Virus record (IMG/VR): IMGVR_UViG_3300032315_001328 | Coordinates: 1 to 40,793 of that record | DNA: 40,793 bases | Source of the DNA: a virus | Strand: one strand, 5' to 3' | Shown here: in pieces, positions 9,801-17,523 of the stretch | Position numbering within the stretch: the stretch's first letter is position 1 | Layout of the letters: every line of letters starts with the position of its first letter | Made by a program: the position numbers and the translations under genes | The notes under the pieces: generated by a model | What the model saw: only the letters and a program-made list of their open reading frames with translations | What the model was told of the DNA's origin: nothing | The model's database searches: none

Positions 9801-11542
9801 ACTTAAATACAAGCGCAGTCGATGTAGCTAGAAATATTCAAGATTCATTCTCTAATGCATTTCAAGCTTTTGCTAATGGAACTGTATCTGCTGGAGACGC
9901 TTTTAATAATTTTACAATTCAAATTTTAGATCAAATATCTCAAATCTCAAGTCAATTAGCTACTAAAATGTTATTTGGCGGAGTATTTAATATGCTTCAA
10001 GGATCACTAGGTGGATCAAACATGGGAATCTTAGGAGGTCTTTTGGGCGGAGGAATGGCTAAAGGAGGTTTAGTAAAAGGTTATGCTAGTGGAGGATATG
10101 TAACTGGTGGGTCTGGAGTAGTAGACGATGTTCCAGCGATGTTATCTAAAGGTGAATACGTATTAAATACAAGAGCAGTTAAAAGTTTACAACAAGCTTA
10201 CGGAATGGGATTTTTACAATCATTAAACAATGGATTAACAGGGAGATATGCGGATGGAGGAATGGCCTTTCAACAAGAATTAGAAAATAAATATGTAGTG
10301 AGTGGTTTTGAAAATACTTCTGGATTAAATACAAAAGATATTGGCCAAGGTATATCTGCTTTACAAGCTTATATGGCTCAAATGAAAGGCGAAGCAAAAG
10401 TAGATCCAAGATTAAGTAATTATGCTTTAACAGATGAAACAAATAGAGCAAATTTAGAAAGAATGCAAACTGAGCAAAATTATTATGATTACCAAAGTTA
10501 TTTAAATGATTCTTTAAATCAAAATATTTATACAAAAGCACAAGCAGAATATGTTTATCAGCAACAATTAGATGCTTATAATAGAAAACAAAAACAAAGC
10601 ATGCAAGCTGCTTTCTTGAATGCTGGTATGGCAATCGGAGGATCATTATTAATGGGTGCATTTGGAGGATTTGGGGGAGGCGCTGCTGGAGGCGCTGCTG
10701 GAGGAGCAGGGGGAGCAGGAGGAATTGGAGGAAGTATTGGAGGATCAACTGGTTTTGGTGCAAGTTTTGGTATAGGTTCGGCTGGTACAGCTGTTACTTC
10801 TTCAACCGCAGCAGCTGGAGCAGGAGGACTTTTTGGAATGAGCCCAATGATGAGTCAATTAGCTACGTTCGGTTTACTTGGAGCAGGGGCAGTAGGTGCA
10901 CCAATGCTAGCGAGTATGTTAGGAGGAGGAACTTCATACTCAAATACTAGAAGAGAAGGTTCTTCTTCTTCTGGATTACAATATAGTAATAGATTTAAAT
11001 TCGCAGAAGGTGGAATGGCGCAAGATGATGTTCCAGCTTTATTAATGAACGGAGAATACGTAGTTAGTAAAGATGCAGTACAAAAATATGGATCAAATTT
11101 CTTTGATAAACTAAATCGAGGAAATGTTGGTAAATTTGCGAATGGTGGTCAAGTTGGGCCAATTAATGAATCCAAAAATCCAAATATTATTGAACAAATG
11201 GTATCAGATTCAACTATTAATAATAACACTAGTATCAACAATCAAACGCAATCATCTGATCTTGCTCAAACATTAAGTAGTCTAAATGACACCTTAAGTA
11301 AAAATACCTCAAATGAAGGAATGGTAAATAATATTAATATATCTATTAATATTGAAAGTGATGGAAATACTTCCGAAACTAAATCTAGTAATTCTAATAA
11401 TAATGATGAAAATAATAACGATGATTCAAACAAAACATCTGGACAAAAGATGAAAGCTTTGACTGAAATGATTAAAGAAAATACCATTAAAACAATTATC
11501 GAACAAAAAAGGCCAGGAGGATTACTAGCAAAAGGTAGTTAA
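3821..11542 (+). CDS. Tail tape measure protein
   Basis: At 2573 residues this is by far the longest gene; the protein sets tail length inside the tube. Residues about 60-330 look like the TP901/PhageMin_Tail core: a hydrophobic segment (VLAFGASAGAIFAVQ), then AAAEFSRQGLGVAETLKRTRDAL, then helices around TARGGAVIGNSLKTIFTRLER. Residues 540-975 carry four GF(I/V)PN(F/Y) motifs (near 540, 625, 895 and 970) that flank globular inserts. A Gly/Ala-rich hydrophobic stretch lies near 1065-1135. Long helical regions follow to about 2050. Two copies of DDVPA(M/L)L..GEYV sit near 2102 and 2402, with a very Gly-rich hydrophobic segment between (2267-2370). The C-terminus is Asn/Ser-rich. Each motif class is common in phage tape measure proteins. 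Confidence 0.93.
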   Translation: MANVVGRVPVGADTRPLENDISAALSKNYQLKGLNEKAFSQPLGRITGAVDEFRKSLDASNARVLAFGASAGAIFAVQKGFEALITSTIKVQKNLTDINSILGLSSKSLQGFGDQLFKIAGDTGQSFDTISQAAAEFSRQGLGVAETLKRTRDALILTRLSGLDVVSSTEALTATINSFNKVALDSTEIVNKLATVDAAFAVSSADLAEAIQRVGSSAEGVGVNFDQLIALVTSVQQTTARGGAVIGNSLKTIFTRLERTEVLDQLESLNIQVRNLDGSFRPAIDTLSQLAQRFDGLSDAQRANVAELVGGVFQINILKAALGDLGKQYSIYNNALDTSSGATDAAVKRNEQLNQTFSALINQTSANFTKLASDIGGLTLGPAIQSVLGNINGALESINIGDAKGPGEKLAKGLLEGLGNYISGPGLALVGAVIGKLFVNLAKFSSQAVGQILEINKSTQQQAEIQQRVNNLLSQNPNLIQGILSKEISLLAVENDILKVIQAQTVAREQSARISNVIAGNLIGRGVASTGGKISAKSGGFIPNFSSPEQAEVYGAYLGGYKPGAISRMNIPGAGQVVYNQAEEVKQFPGMAQPAIMPPQASSAGKNYAEAFQKKLGFNPYAAIGYIPNFATASNAIIRENEGNFKQIGTSKKFEIGDTGLTASQSEIQKALGAKSKSTSVLDGRGIATMLVPREGFSGSSEGSYTYEKGPNAGTRVIWPVKTYNKAYKNEAAIGNIKKSIEDAVAIATANYAESIKPPAEKPNPTEIIEAIKKTPGARGAVQAAAGGAFEVGLGLALGIKAASAEGLEFDVLRSNPELRKLFGYNTPLADFKINDSSPANRSGMADKIIRASGVLGKGVFQTTAGLDKEGINKEKASRQAIVSAYLNKNLKSQGFIPNYSPLTNSVAREVSAGVSPSSIRVGQDSRLSNSQNPLGLGVYNTKDEPAGLAQGIARFKDVFSARKSGASHGFVPNFAPFNFEVGGLGALDTKVANQEIRQKLISIKEKLTRQEISVQQANIEADKVAKEYGVTAQSAKRISNIATVGARQGFGQKIKDFGRNVSTGPGGLAASIALPVLGGAISSALPENATVGRSIVSGVSSTASFALTGAQLGGPYGAIVGGLIGGVTALIDVQKQIDEAPIIKLGKQIELSQEKLNGLNDSFSRFNVVTEKISNAISGNIKLNQQDLSKLQAEQASALSGIAPEFRDALMEAFSRGDKLKVQQIETQVIQSQQGVLQAQQAEKALREYNLTQQTGAMDYVMSTLRNYATIQGNQIGGPLGTITSPEEERARYLKENPESIVKQKAALDNALKTLPTQMTSLNKSVAEVAIENITKSPEEIKDILKNIKPEGINQASWEELLNKYLGLEDLKKAYESGKKGSSAGADYTKIVKNAVNTFITATTNTIIEINKRFSDSEALITNSTNQLQSSKSRILELTKIFAGEFALTDITANFDKILVDAQAAQQKLGARQNIVQKLAEVGSNAADKFRTSNTNTSNTDIIKGLNKIDELRTKVTNEFAISPEAGMKAASEASKELIIFSQNLSQGNEDIKLNLIEASNSFNEIASKSLPDYINKLDSASKIQETSKRTIEEETLARKKLISISQSLTFGGGIESFKRGDFFQKAQQFTSAQGMLGSKNPILQGQGALNIADTLKEFKIGPNNKSQLPGGLYDQIINGITADLQRKASFFGIKTGPGQLKQIAENQLNASQKFDDAISTSIPNIEQSSTAFFDFIANEGIAIQSASIKELADQITTGVTGESPTAPTVPTSGEGIANGNVAAQTSVRNVENKSIRLQTLNSFLQTKLNEEQQKLAVNDTNYPSEVQAKSAAENLSKLLDLNRQNRTEETLRGALMGDMLNSTTQMTSSLEDQANADRIVTEAKDEQAKLVQKLMNNQITTTDYLTQQKSLQQDIALQVERTAEREKLIRDYKQDQKDLASGYLSSTEYANRSLQRQQDLARLNPQAYNPLTGSAQSFVNQMSYNGTQLFQDLNTSAVDVARNIQDSFSNAFQAFANGTVSAGDAFNNFTIQILDQISQISSQLATKMLFGGVFNMLQGSLGGSNMGILGGLLGGGMAKGGLVKGYASGGYVTGGSGVVDDVPAMLSKGEYVLNTRAVKSLQQAYGMGFLQSLNNGLTGRYADGGMAFQQELENKYVVSGFENTSGLNTKDIGQGISALQAYMAQMKGEAKVDPRLSNYALTDETNRANLERMQTEQNYYDYQSYLNDSLNQNIYTKAQAEYVYQQQLDAYNRKQKQSMQAAFLNAGMAIGGSLLMGAFGGFGGGAAGGAAGGAGGAGGIGGSIGGSTGFGASFGIGSAGTAVTSSTAAAGAGGLFGMSPMMSQLATFGLLGAGAVGAPMLASMLGGGTSYSNTRREGSSSSGLQYSNRFKFAEGGMAQDDVPALLMNGEYVVSKDAVQKYGSNFFDKLNRGNVGKFANGGQVGPINESKNPNIIEQMVSDSTINNNTSINNQTQSSDLAQTLSSLNDTLSKNTSNEGMVNNINISINIESDGNTSETKSSNSNNNDENNNDDSNKTSGQKMKALTEMIKENTIKTIIEQKRPGGLLAKGS

Positions 11543-11544
11543 TT

Positions 11545-14500
11545 ATGAGCTTAGTATCAATGCCAATAAATTTTCATACTGGAGAAGCAATTAAAACATA
11601 TGGATATGATTGCGCAGAAGATGTTTATAATAATTTTCCAATATTGACTGGTTATTTAATAAGTGGAAAATCTGTACCAACAAATTTAACTGGAACATAT
11701 AATTTATTCGGAAGTTATTCAAACTCTTTAGTAGTTCATAATAATTTAAAATATGGTAGTCATAATTTTTTTACCTATTCAAATGCCACTACATCTCCTA
11801 ATAATTTTTTAAATCATACATTTTACACAGGAAAAAACTTTTTTGAAATATCTGCTCCTAGTTCTGGAGGAAGAACTGGAATTTTCATTACTGGAAAATT
11901 AGATACTTTATCACCTATTTTTTCTCCATGTATTAATAATAAAATACCATTAACAATTGCTTATACTGGCGCAAATAGTATTAATAATGAACTTAAATTA
12001 ACATTAGGATTAACTATCAATACTAATATTATAGATACAACAATAAATTCAAATACAAAAAAATCTTTTGAACTTAGCGGTAACACAAGTTATTTTTTTA
12101 AAATAAGCGGAGGAAATCCCACTTCAAATCAAGGAGTAGACATATCTAATGGAATTAATTTAACTATATCTAATTATGGAGTATTACCTATTGATCTTTT
12201 AACTGGAAGAGCGAATACTAAATTATTGTATACTCCTAATTCTAAATATGATACAAATTGTTATTTCACTGGATTTGTTACGGGTTCAGGAGATAGTTTT
12301 GTAGATCAAGTGAAAGCTGTTTGTGATGCAGAAGCTGAATCTTTAGAATTACAAACTGCAGCACAGAATGCAATTTCTTGCGCAAATTGTGATTATACTG
12401 TGACTTTCAGTGGACTTTGCCCTTCAAATTCTATTACTTCTACTTTAAGAAGTGGGTATGCTAGCGGAGATAGTTTTGTTAGTACATATGCACAAGCGCT
12501 TAATAATATATCCCAAGACTCTTGTGATTCATGTTATTATCTTGTAACTGGAGAATTTTGGACAGGACAAAATGGTAGATTTTTATATGATTTTTATTTG
12601 GAAGATTGTTATGTAACTGGAAGCGCAGTTTATAGATATAGTGAAGATGCGTTAGGAATACAATCTTTAAAAGTTAATTTATTGAATAACGCAAATGCCA
12701 GTGGAATTTATAAAAAATGTTTAGAAGATAGTTTGCCAGAAAGAATATATGGTTACGAACAAAAATATGGATACGAACAAAAATATGGTTACGAACGAAA
12801 ATACGGATACGAACAACTTTGGGGAAAAGAACAACAATATATTCCAAATTATATATATAATTATGATTCAATGAAAATAGACTACTGTGCATATTGCGGA
12901 ATTGATGTAAATTTTTCTGAACTTAATAAAACAGATTCAAATTTTGCTATAGAAAGTTTTTATTTTGGTCCTGCACCATTTGATTATAGATTAATTGCTC
13001 CACAAGGAATTTCGGTAAATAATCCAAATCAAATTTTTGTAATAACAAGCGGCTCAGAAGCTAATCAAACTGTAATATGGTACTCGCCTTATACTGTAGC
13101 GTATAGTGGAATCGGACCACGACTTACACTTTATACTTCTTTAAGAATGGATCCTGTATATAAAACAGCAATAAGTTCTCCAGGAAACATAAATGCATTT
13201 AGTGGATATTTTGGAACAGCCACTTCTCCAAAAACAAAATCTATATGGCTAAACGAAATATCTTATGATGATTTTGGTACAGATAATGAATACATAGAAT
13301 TTCTTGCAACTCCAGATTTCACTACTTCTCCAGCCCTTACATATATAACAGCCTATCGTCAGAATGGAACTGTGTGGACCAGCTTTAACAATCCATGGGG
13401 TGGAGCACAATTTGCAACATTAAATAGATTTTCTGGAACTACATTAGCAAATGGATATAAAATATATTCTAGTGGTATTACAACTGGAGCTGCAACTTTC
13501 ATAAATTCCGAATGTTTGGGTATTTGCGTTTCAACAGGATCAACTTGGGCTACTTCTGTTCCAATAGAATTTATAGCTTATACTGGGACAGCAGTCTCCC
13601 TAATGAATGGTCCAAATGGAGTTGGAATTTTAGCAACAAATGGACCAGCAGTTGGAACGGTTTCTGAAGTATTAACTGATACACAAGGTAATCCAATATC
13701 TCAAAGAATGCATGATGTATATCCTCCTATTAATGCAGGAGTGACAGTAGGGCCAATTGCTTATGATGATTATAGTTTACAAAAAGTTGGACAAGGAAGA
13801 GAACACGGAGATTTTTATTGGAATATAGTGCCATTACCAAGAACAAGTGGAACTTTATCTTCTGGGCAATTTATATTAAATAGTAGCAGCTCTTTAAAAG
13901 AAATAAACCCAAGAATGGATATGACATTTTACGACATATATAGTAACTACAATTCTTTTATCAATTTTAAAAATACTCCATGGGATGGAATTGTACCTAA
14001 AAATACTCCTATAAGATTTTATGTATTTAATACTGATATCGATGGCGTTATTAATGTAGCTGGAAAATTATCAAGTTTTGAATTAACTGATTCAAAATAT
14101 GTTCATAACGCTTATAAAGAAGATTGTAATTGTAATTATCAATATAATCCATATACTGGATATGGATATGGATATGGAAGCACATTAAAAGAGGCAAAAG
14201 ATTTAGCAGATTTTAATCTTTCTCAAGATATAGGAGTATATAGAGAATTTAATTCCTGTCCAATTTACGGAAGGAATAGGGCTAATTTTGCGGCATCTGA
14301 TACCTGGCTTCCAGAAGTAGAAGGGCTTTATCCATCTACTCAATATCCTTACAGAACAACTTATGTTGGATCTGATCCTGGATGGATTTTAATAAATTTT
14401 CGAACATTTTCTGTACCAAATAGAATTATCTTTAGACGAGCAGACACCAATGCTATAATTTATGATACAACTATTTGTGGAGAAATAACCGATGATGCTT

Positions 14501-15006
14501 TTGATAATTCAGTAATACAAGCTCCTGGAGTTGGAATTTACTGTTTTTATAAAACTGAGTCTTATGATACTATAAAAGCAGAAATTGTTTCATACGAATC
14601 TACTTGTGGATTTTGGAGTTATAGTGTAATAGCAAGACCAAATGATTTATTAACTAATCTTTATGTAGAGTATGTGACTTCTACAGACAATATTGCTGCT
14701 GGTGGAAGTGCGCCTTGGACAACTGATTGGATTGTGCCAGTAACTTATACAAGAAAAATTAGAGTCAAATTTAAACCTAATAGTACAGAACCAGATAGAT
14801 TAGTTATGACAGCTTTGGTTAGAGGAGGTGGAACTTCAAGTCTAATAGATACTTTATCAACAATTAGTACTTTAACTCAAGATTTATCCCTAGCAAATAA
14901 TGTTACTGGTGTTAGAATACAAATTACCACAGATTCAACTAATATTCGAGCTAACCAGAATAAATGGACCTTTGGGGTGGCCAATTCTGGAGTAAATCCA
15001 TTTTAA
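11545..15006 (+). CDS. Large tail-associated protein with a lamin-tail-like domain
   Basis: This 1153-residue, beta-rich protein starts two bases after the tape measure stop and so belongs to the same transcript. The N-terminal 230 residues are Asn/Ser/Thr-rich. A cysteine-rich part follows (about 260-400, with CANCDY and CDSCYY). Five hexapeptide repeats of the YGYEQK type lie at residues 402-431. Residues about 565-725 resemble a lamin-tail domain: WLNEISYDDFGTDNEYIEF followed by a strand-rich stretch and NGVGILATNGPAVG. A second Cys/Tyr-rich patch lies near 860-900 (DCNCNYQYNPYTGYGYGYG). Lamin-tail domains in prokaryotes occur in large extracellular proteins and nucleases, so an exposed tail or tip decoration is plausible. 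No signal peptide is present, as expected for a virion protein. The exact role is unknown. Confidence 0.65.
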   Translation: MSLVSMPINFHTGEAIKTYGYDCAEDVYNNFPILTGYLISGKSVPTNLTGTYNLFGSYSNSLVVHNNLKYGSHNFFTYSNATTSPNNFLNHTFYTGKNFFEISAPSSGGRTGIFITGKLDTLSPIFSPCINNKIPLTIAYTGANSINNELKLTLGLTINTNIIDTTINSNTKKSFELSGNTSYFFKISGGNPTSNQGVDISNGINLTISNYGVLPIDLLTGRANTKLLYTPNSKYDTNCYFTGFVTGSGDSFVDQVKAVCDAEAESLELQTAAQNAISCANCDYTVTFSGLCPSNSITSTLRSGYASGDSFVSTYAQALNNISQDSCDSCYYLVTGEFWTGQNGRFLYDFYLEDCYVTGSAVYRYSEDALGIQSLKVNLLNNANASGIYKKCLEDSLPERIYGYEQKYGYEQKYGYERKYGYEQLWGKEQQYIPNYIYNYDSMKIDYCAYCGIDVNFSELNKTDSNFAIESFYFGPAPFDYRLIAPQGISVNNPNQIFVITSGSEANQTVIWYSPYTVAYSGIGPRLTLYTSLRMDPVYKTAISSPGNINAFSGYFGTATSPKTKSIWLNEISYDDFGTDNEYIEFLATPDFTTSPALTYITAYRQNGTVWTSFNNPWGGAQFATLNRFSGTTLANGYKIYSSGITTGAATFINSECLGICVSTGSTWATSVPIEFIAYTGTAVSLMNGPNGVGILATNGPAVGTVSEVLTDTQGNPISQRMHDVYPPINAGVTVGPIAYDDYSLQKVGQGREHGDFYWNIVPLPRTSGTLSSGQFILNSSSSLKEINPRMDMTFYDIYSNYNSFINFKNTPWDGIVPKNTPIRFYVFNTDIDGVINVAGKLSSFELTDSKYVHNAYKEDCNCNYQYNPYTGYGYGYGSTLKEAKDLADFNLSQDIGVYREFNSCPIYGRNRANFAASDTWLPEVEGLYPSTQYPYRTTYVGSDPGWILINFRTFSVPNRIIFRRADTNAIIYDTTICGEITDDAFDNSVIQAPGVGIYCFYKTESYDTIKAEIVSYESTCGFWSYSVIARPNDLLTNLYVEYVTSTDNIAAGGSAPWTTDWIVPVTYTRKIRVKFKPNSTEPDRLVMTALVRGGGTSSLIDTLSTISTLTQDLSLANNVTGVRIQITTDSTNIRANQNKWTFGVANSGVNPF
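12748..12837 (+). repeat. Five tandem 18-bp units encoding YGYEQK-type hexapeptides
   Basis: The successive units read YGYEQK, YGYEQK, YGYERK, YGYEQL and WGKEQQ, all in frame. The first four are nearly identical in DNA and protein; the last has decayed. They lie between the cysteine-rich region and the rest of the large tail protein and may act as a linker or a variable binding stretch. Confidence 0.9.
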
Positions 15007-15007
15007 T

Positions 15008-15023
15008 GGTGTAATATAGTCAT
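15008..15023 (+). promoter_or_regulatory. Short late-type element before the first tube paralogue
   Basis: GGTGTAAT (15008-15015) followed by ATAG lies in the 17-base gap before the ATG at 15024. The arrangement matches the one before the inverted paralogue, where AGTGTAAT and TATAG precede the ATG. There is no Shine-Dalgarno. Function is inferred from recurrence only. Confidence 0.35.
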
Positions 15024-15836
15024 ATGAACATATATTCTTTTAAATACACCCCACTTAGGTTCATTTTTAATAATGTTACGGGGTCTCTAGCAGCAACAAA
15101 TGTGACTTTTTCTAGTACATCTAGCGTAACACCTGTAAAAAGTATAGGAAAAAGACAAGCTTATTATAACCAAGTAACAAATGATGTTGTCATTCATAAC
15201 GTTTCGCTTCAATATAATATTCAAAATGATGATCCAATTAAGGCGTTAATTACTAATATGAAAAGTAATTTAACAGACGTTGCTCCAAACTGTGATGTTG
15301 ATGTTGGAGGGTTAAGATATACAGGTTGCTTTCTAGATGGCTTTTCTTTTAGTGTGGCTCCGAACACAATCGTAAGCGCACAAGCTTCATTTTTTACTTT
15401 TAATCCTCCTAGTGGTCAAGTTGGTTCTTACATTGATGGACAAAATTTAAATGCAAATTTTCTGCACGGATCAAGAACAAGCATGAGTTTGACTCCAAAT
15501 AATTACCAAAATCAAATTGAATCATATGACGATATTTTTGGTATAAGTTATAATTTTAAACCATCTTATTTACCAATTAAAGTATTAAATTACAGAAGAC
15601 CCAAGACTGTGAAATTCAATGGTGCATCAGAAGAATTTGAAATGAATGAATCTTTGTATAGAAGAATATTATATACTGGAGAATCTAGAAATGTTAATTT
15701 CTCATTAGAAGCTATTTGTTGTCCAGGAACAACCTACTCTGTAGAAATTAGTGGCGCACAAAATGTTGCTATAGAAGGAAGTAGCGCTGTAGATGGAGTA
15801 ACAACAACTAGAAGAAGATTTACTAAATTTTATTAA
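15024..15836 (+). CDS. Tube-fold tail protein, paralogue of the major tail protein
   Basis: This 270-residue beta-rich protein shows the same order of segments as the tube subunit. A PVKSIGKRQAYY strand lies near residue 35, followed by VVIHNVSLQYNIQNDDP. DGFSFSVAPNTIVSAQASF is near residue 104 and a second half starts near 168 (ISYNFKPSYLPIKVL). A pair of cysteines (AICC) lies near the C-terminus. It ends directly before the ATG of the next paralogue. Because it lies after the tape measure gene with tip genes following, it probably forms a ring at the distal tail end or a tube-to-tip adaptor. Homology was judged by eye; a structural search could confirm it. Confidence 0.55.
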   Translation: MNIYSFKYTPLRFIFNNVTGSLAATNVTFSSTSSVTPVKSIGKRQAYYNQVTNDVVIHNVSLQYNIQNDDPIKALITNMKSNLTDVAPNCDVDVGGLRYTGCFLDGFSFSVAPNTIVSAQASFFTFNPPSGQVGSYIDGQNLNANFLHGSRTSMSLTPNNYQNQIESYDDIFGISYNFKPSYLPIKVLNYRRPKTVKFNGASEEFEMNESLYRRILYTGESRNVNFSLEAICCPGTTYSVEISGAQNVAIEGSSAVDGVTTTRRRFTKFY

Positions 15837-16679
15837 ATGTTTTATTCATTTAAAGATTTACCAATTGTTGTAACTGGAAATAATTCGGGCTATCAATTCA
15901 ATGCCCAAAATATAAAATTAACAATAAATCCAAATTTAGATTTTTCATTTAAAATTGGAGACAAAAGACCATTCAGAAGTATTGCATCTCAAGGTCTAAC
16001 CACCACAATAGCTTTAAGTTATTTAGCAGAAATACCAAAAGAAAATATATTTTTAAATAATATAGTCTCTCCAAGTGGACAAAAATATTTTTACACGTTA
16101 TGCTTTGGAAGTGGCGTATTTGAAAGTGGATATTTAAGATCGTATTCTTTTGAGGTTGTCCCAAATAGTATAGTTAGAAATAATTTAGAATTTGTATTTT
16201 ATAGTACTGGATCTGGATTTAATCCAAATTTAATAACTAATTTACAAAGTAATAATCCATCTTGGCAATTAGATCAGTATGGCATTACTGGAAGAAATAC
16301 TAGCGCTGCAGAAGATTTTTCATTTAAATTATGGGAAAATAATAACCTAATATTAGACACTTTATCTGGCGAAGTATTGAACTTTAATTTTGATTATAAA
16401 GCAGATATTAATGCTGTTTATAGAATGGACGAATCATACCCTTATAGGGTATTCTATAATAAAGAAGAGATCAATTTAAATACTTTATTTAATTATTCTG
16501 ATTATGTTATGATGGATTCTAATACTAATTATTCTGGACTAATATCTCTTAAAAATTTAAATAATACAAATTTATCAAGCAATATAAGCTTAAATAGTGG
16601 TTATTTAGTAAATAAAGATTTTGATTTAAAAACTGATAACGTTATAAATACTAGAATATCACTAAAATATTATATATAA
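15837..16679 (+). CDS. Second tube-fold tail protein paralogue
   Basis: This 280-residue beta-rich protein starts at the base after the upstream stop, with no Shine-Dalgarno, so translation must be coupled. Segments match the neighbouring paralogue: FSFKIGDKRPFRS near residue 40, SGYLRSYSFEVVPNSIV near 100, and a second half with VLNFNFDYKADINAVYR near 180 followed by ESYPYRV. The latter resembles the GNSYPVDI segment of the inverted paralogue. The C-terminus is Asn-rich. A distal-tail ring or adaptor role is inferred. Confidence 0.5.
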   Translation: MFYSFKDLPIVVTGNNSGYQFNAQNIKLTINPNLDFSFKIGDKRPFRSIASQGLTTTIALSYLAEIPKENIFLNNIVSPSGQKYFYTLCFGSGVFESGYLRSYSFEVVPNSIVRNNLEFVFYSTGSGFNPNLITNLQSNNPSWQLDQYGITGRNTSAAEDFSFKLWENNNLILDTLSGEVLNFNFDYKADINAVYRMDESYPYRVFYNKEEINLNTLFNYSDYVMMDSNTNYSGLISLKNLNNTNLSSNISLNSGYLVNKDFDLKTDNVINTRISLKYYI

Positions 16680-16686
16680 TAGTTAA

Positions 16687-17523
16687 ATGGATAACTTAAT
16701 CGCTTCTATTTATAATAATAAAATATTAGTTAACGCTAATTTATCTAATAGTACTATATCAAAAAACTCATCTGTTATATTCAAAGATGATCACTCTATT
16801 TTTAATATAAAAGAAGTTGAAAGATATTTTATAGAAAAACCTTTTAAAAAATTAGAAGAAAAAAATAGGATATATATATTTGAACCTTCTAATGATTTAT
16901 CAATAAATGATCAAATTGATCTAAGATATAACGAATACGAATTCAAAGAATATAGTGAAATATTAAATATTGAAGGTGAAGTATTTGATGGGCAAGAATT
17001 TTATCCAGAAAAAGGTATTTTTTGCTGGAATGAGAAAACTATTTTAAGGGTAGTTGAAGTCAAGGATTCTAAAATAAAATTTTCAATAATAAATAATGGA
17101 AAATATACTTCGCCACCAGAGAAAGGATCATATTTTATAAATAATCATGGAGCTAGAATCTTAATCGATCATATTTATTCTAAAATTTCAGAAATCAAAG
17201 TGCAATCAAACATAATCAAAAATATATTTAATTTTAAAAATTATTCAATTATTGAATTCAATAATAATTTACAAGATCATATTTTAGATGGAAATATTTT
17301 CACTCAAAAAATTATTCTAACAGTTGAGCAGGATCTTGAGTCTAGATTTAAAAAAGATAAAGAGATTTTAATAATTACTAACTATTTGCCAAATCTTAAA
17401 ATTTATTATTTAGATTTAGAATTTGATCCATTTTTAAATAAATTTTATAAAAATTTATTAACTAGTATAGATTTAAAATTTGGTGAATTAGAAAATAAAT
17501 TAAATAAATTAATAAAAAATTAA
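16687..17523 (+). CDS. Hypothetical tail-region protein
   Basis: This 278-residue protein is rich in Ile, Asn, Lys and Glu, with mixed strands and helices, no cysteine cluster apart from a single FCW, and no recognised family. Its last 25 residues look like an amphipathic helix (FGELENKLNKLIKN). It starts 7 bases after the upstream gene and ends facing the inverted gene, sharing the TTAA of both stop codons. Its position between tube-fold paralogues suggests a tail tip component, but there is no direct evidence. Confidence 0.55.
   Translation: MDNLIASIYNNKILVNANLSNSTISKNSSVIFKDDHSIFNIKEVERYFIEKPFKKLEEKNRIYIFEPSNDLSINDQIDLRYNEYEFKEYSEILNIEGEVFDGQEFYPEKGIFCWNEKTILRVVEVKDSKIKFSIINNGKYTSPPEKGSYFINNHGARILIDHIYSKISEIKVQSNIIKNIFNFKNYSIIEFNNNLQDHILDGNIFTQKIILTVEQDLESRFKKDKEILIITNYLPNLKIYYLDLEFDPFLNKFYKNLLTSIDLKFGELENKLNKLIKN

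Noticed and set aside
15024-16679. Prohead or capsid proteins for the two beta-rich genes
   Set aside because: Their position after the tape measure gene and similarity to the tube protein fit tail rings; no capsid-type helix or protease neighbour is present.
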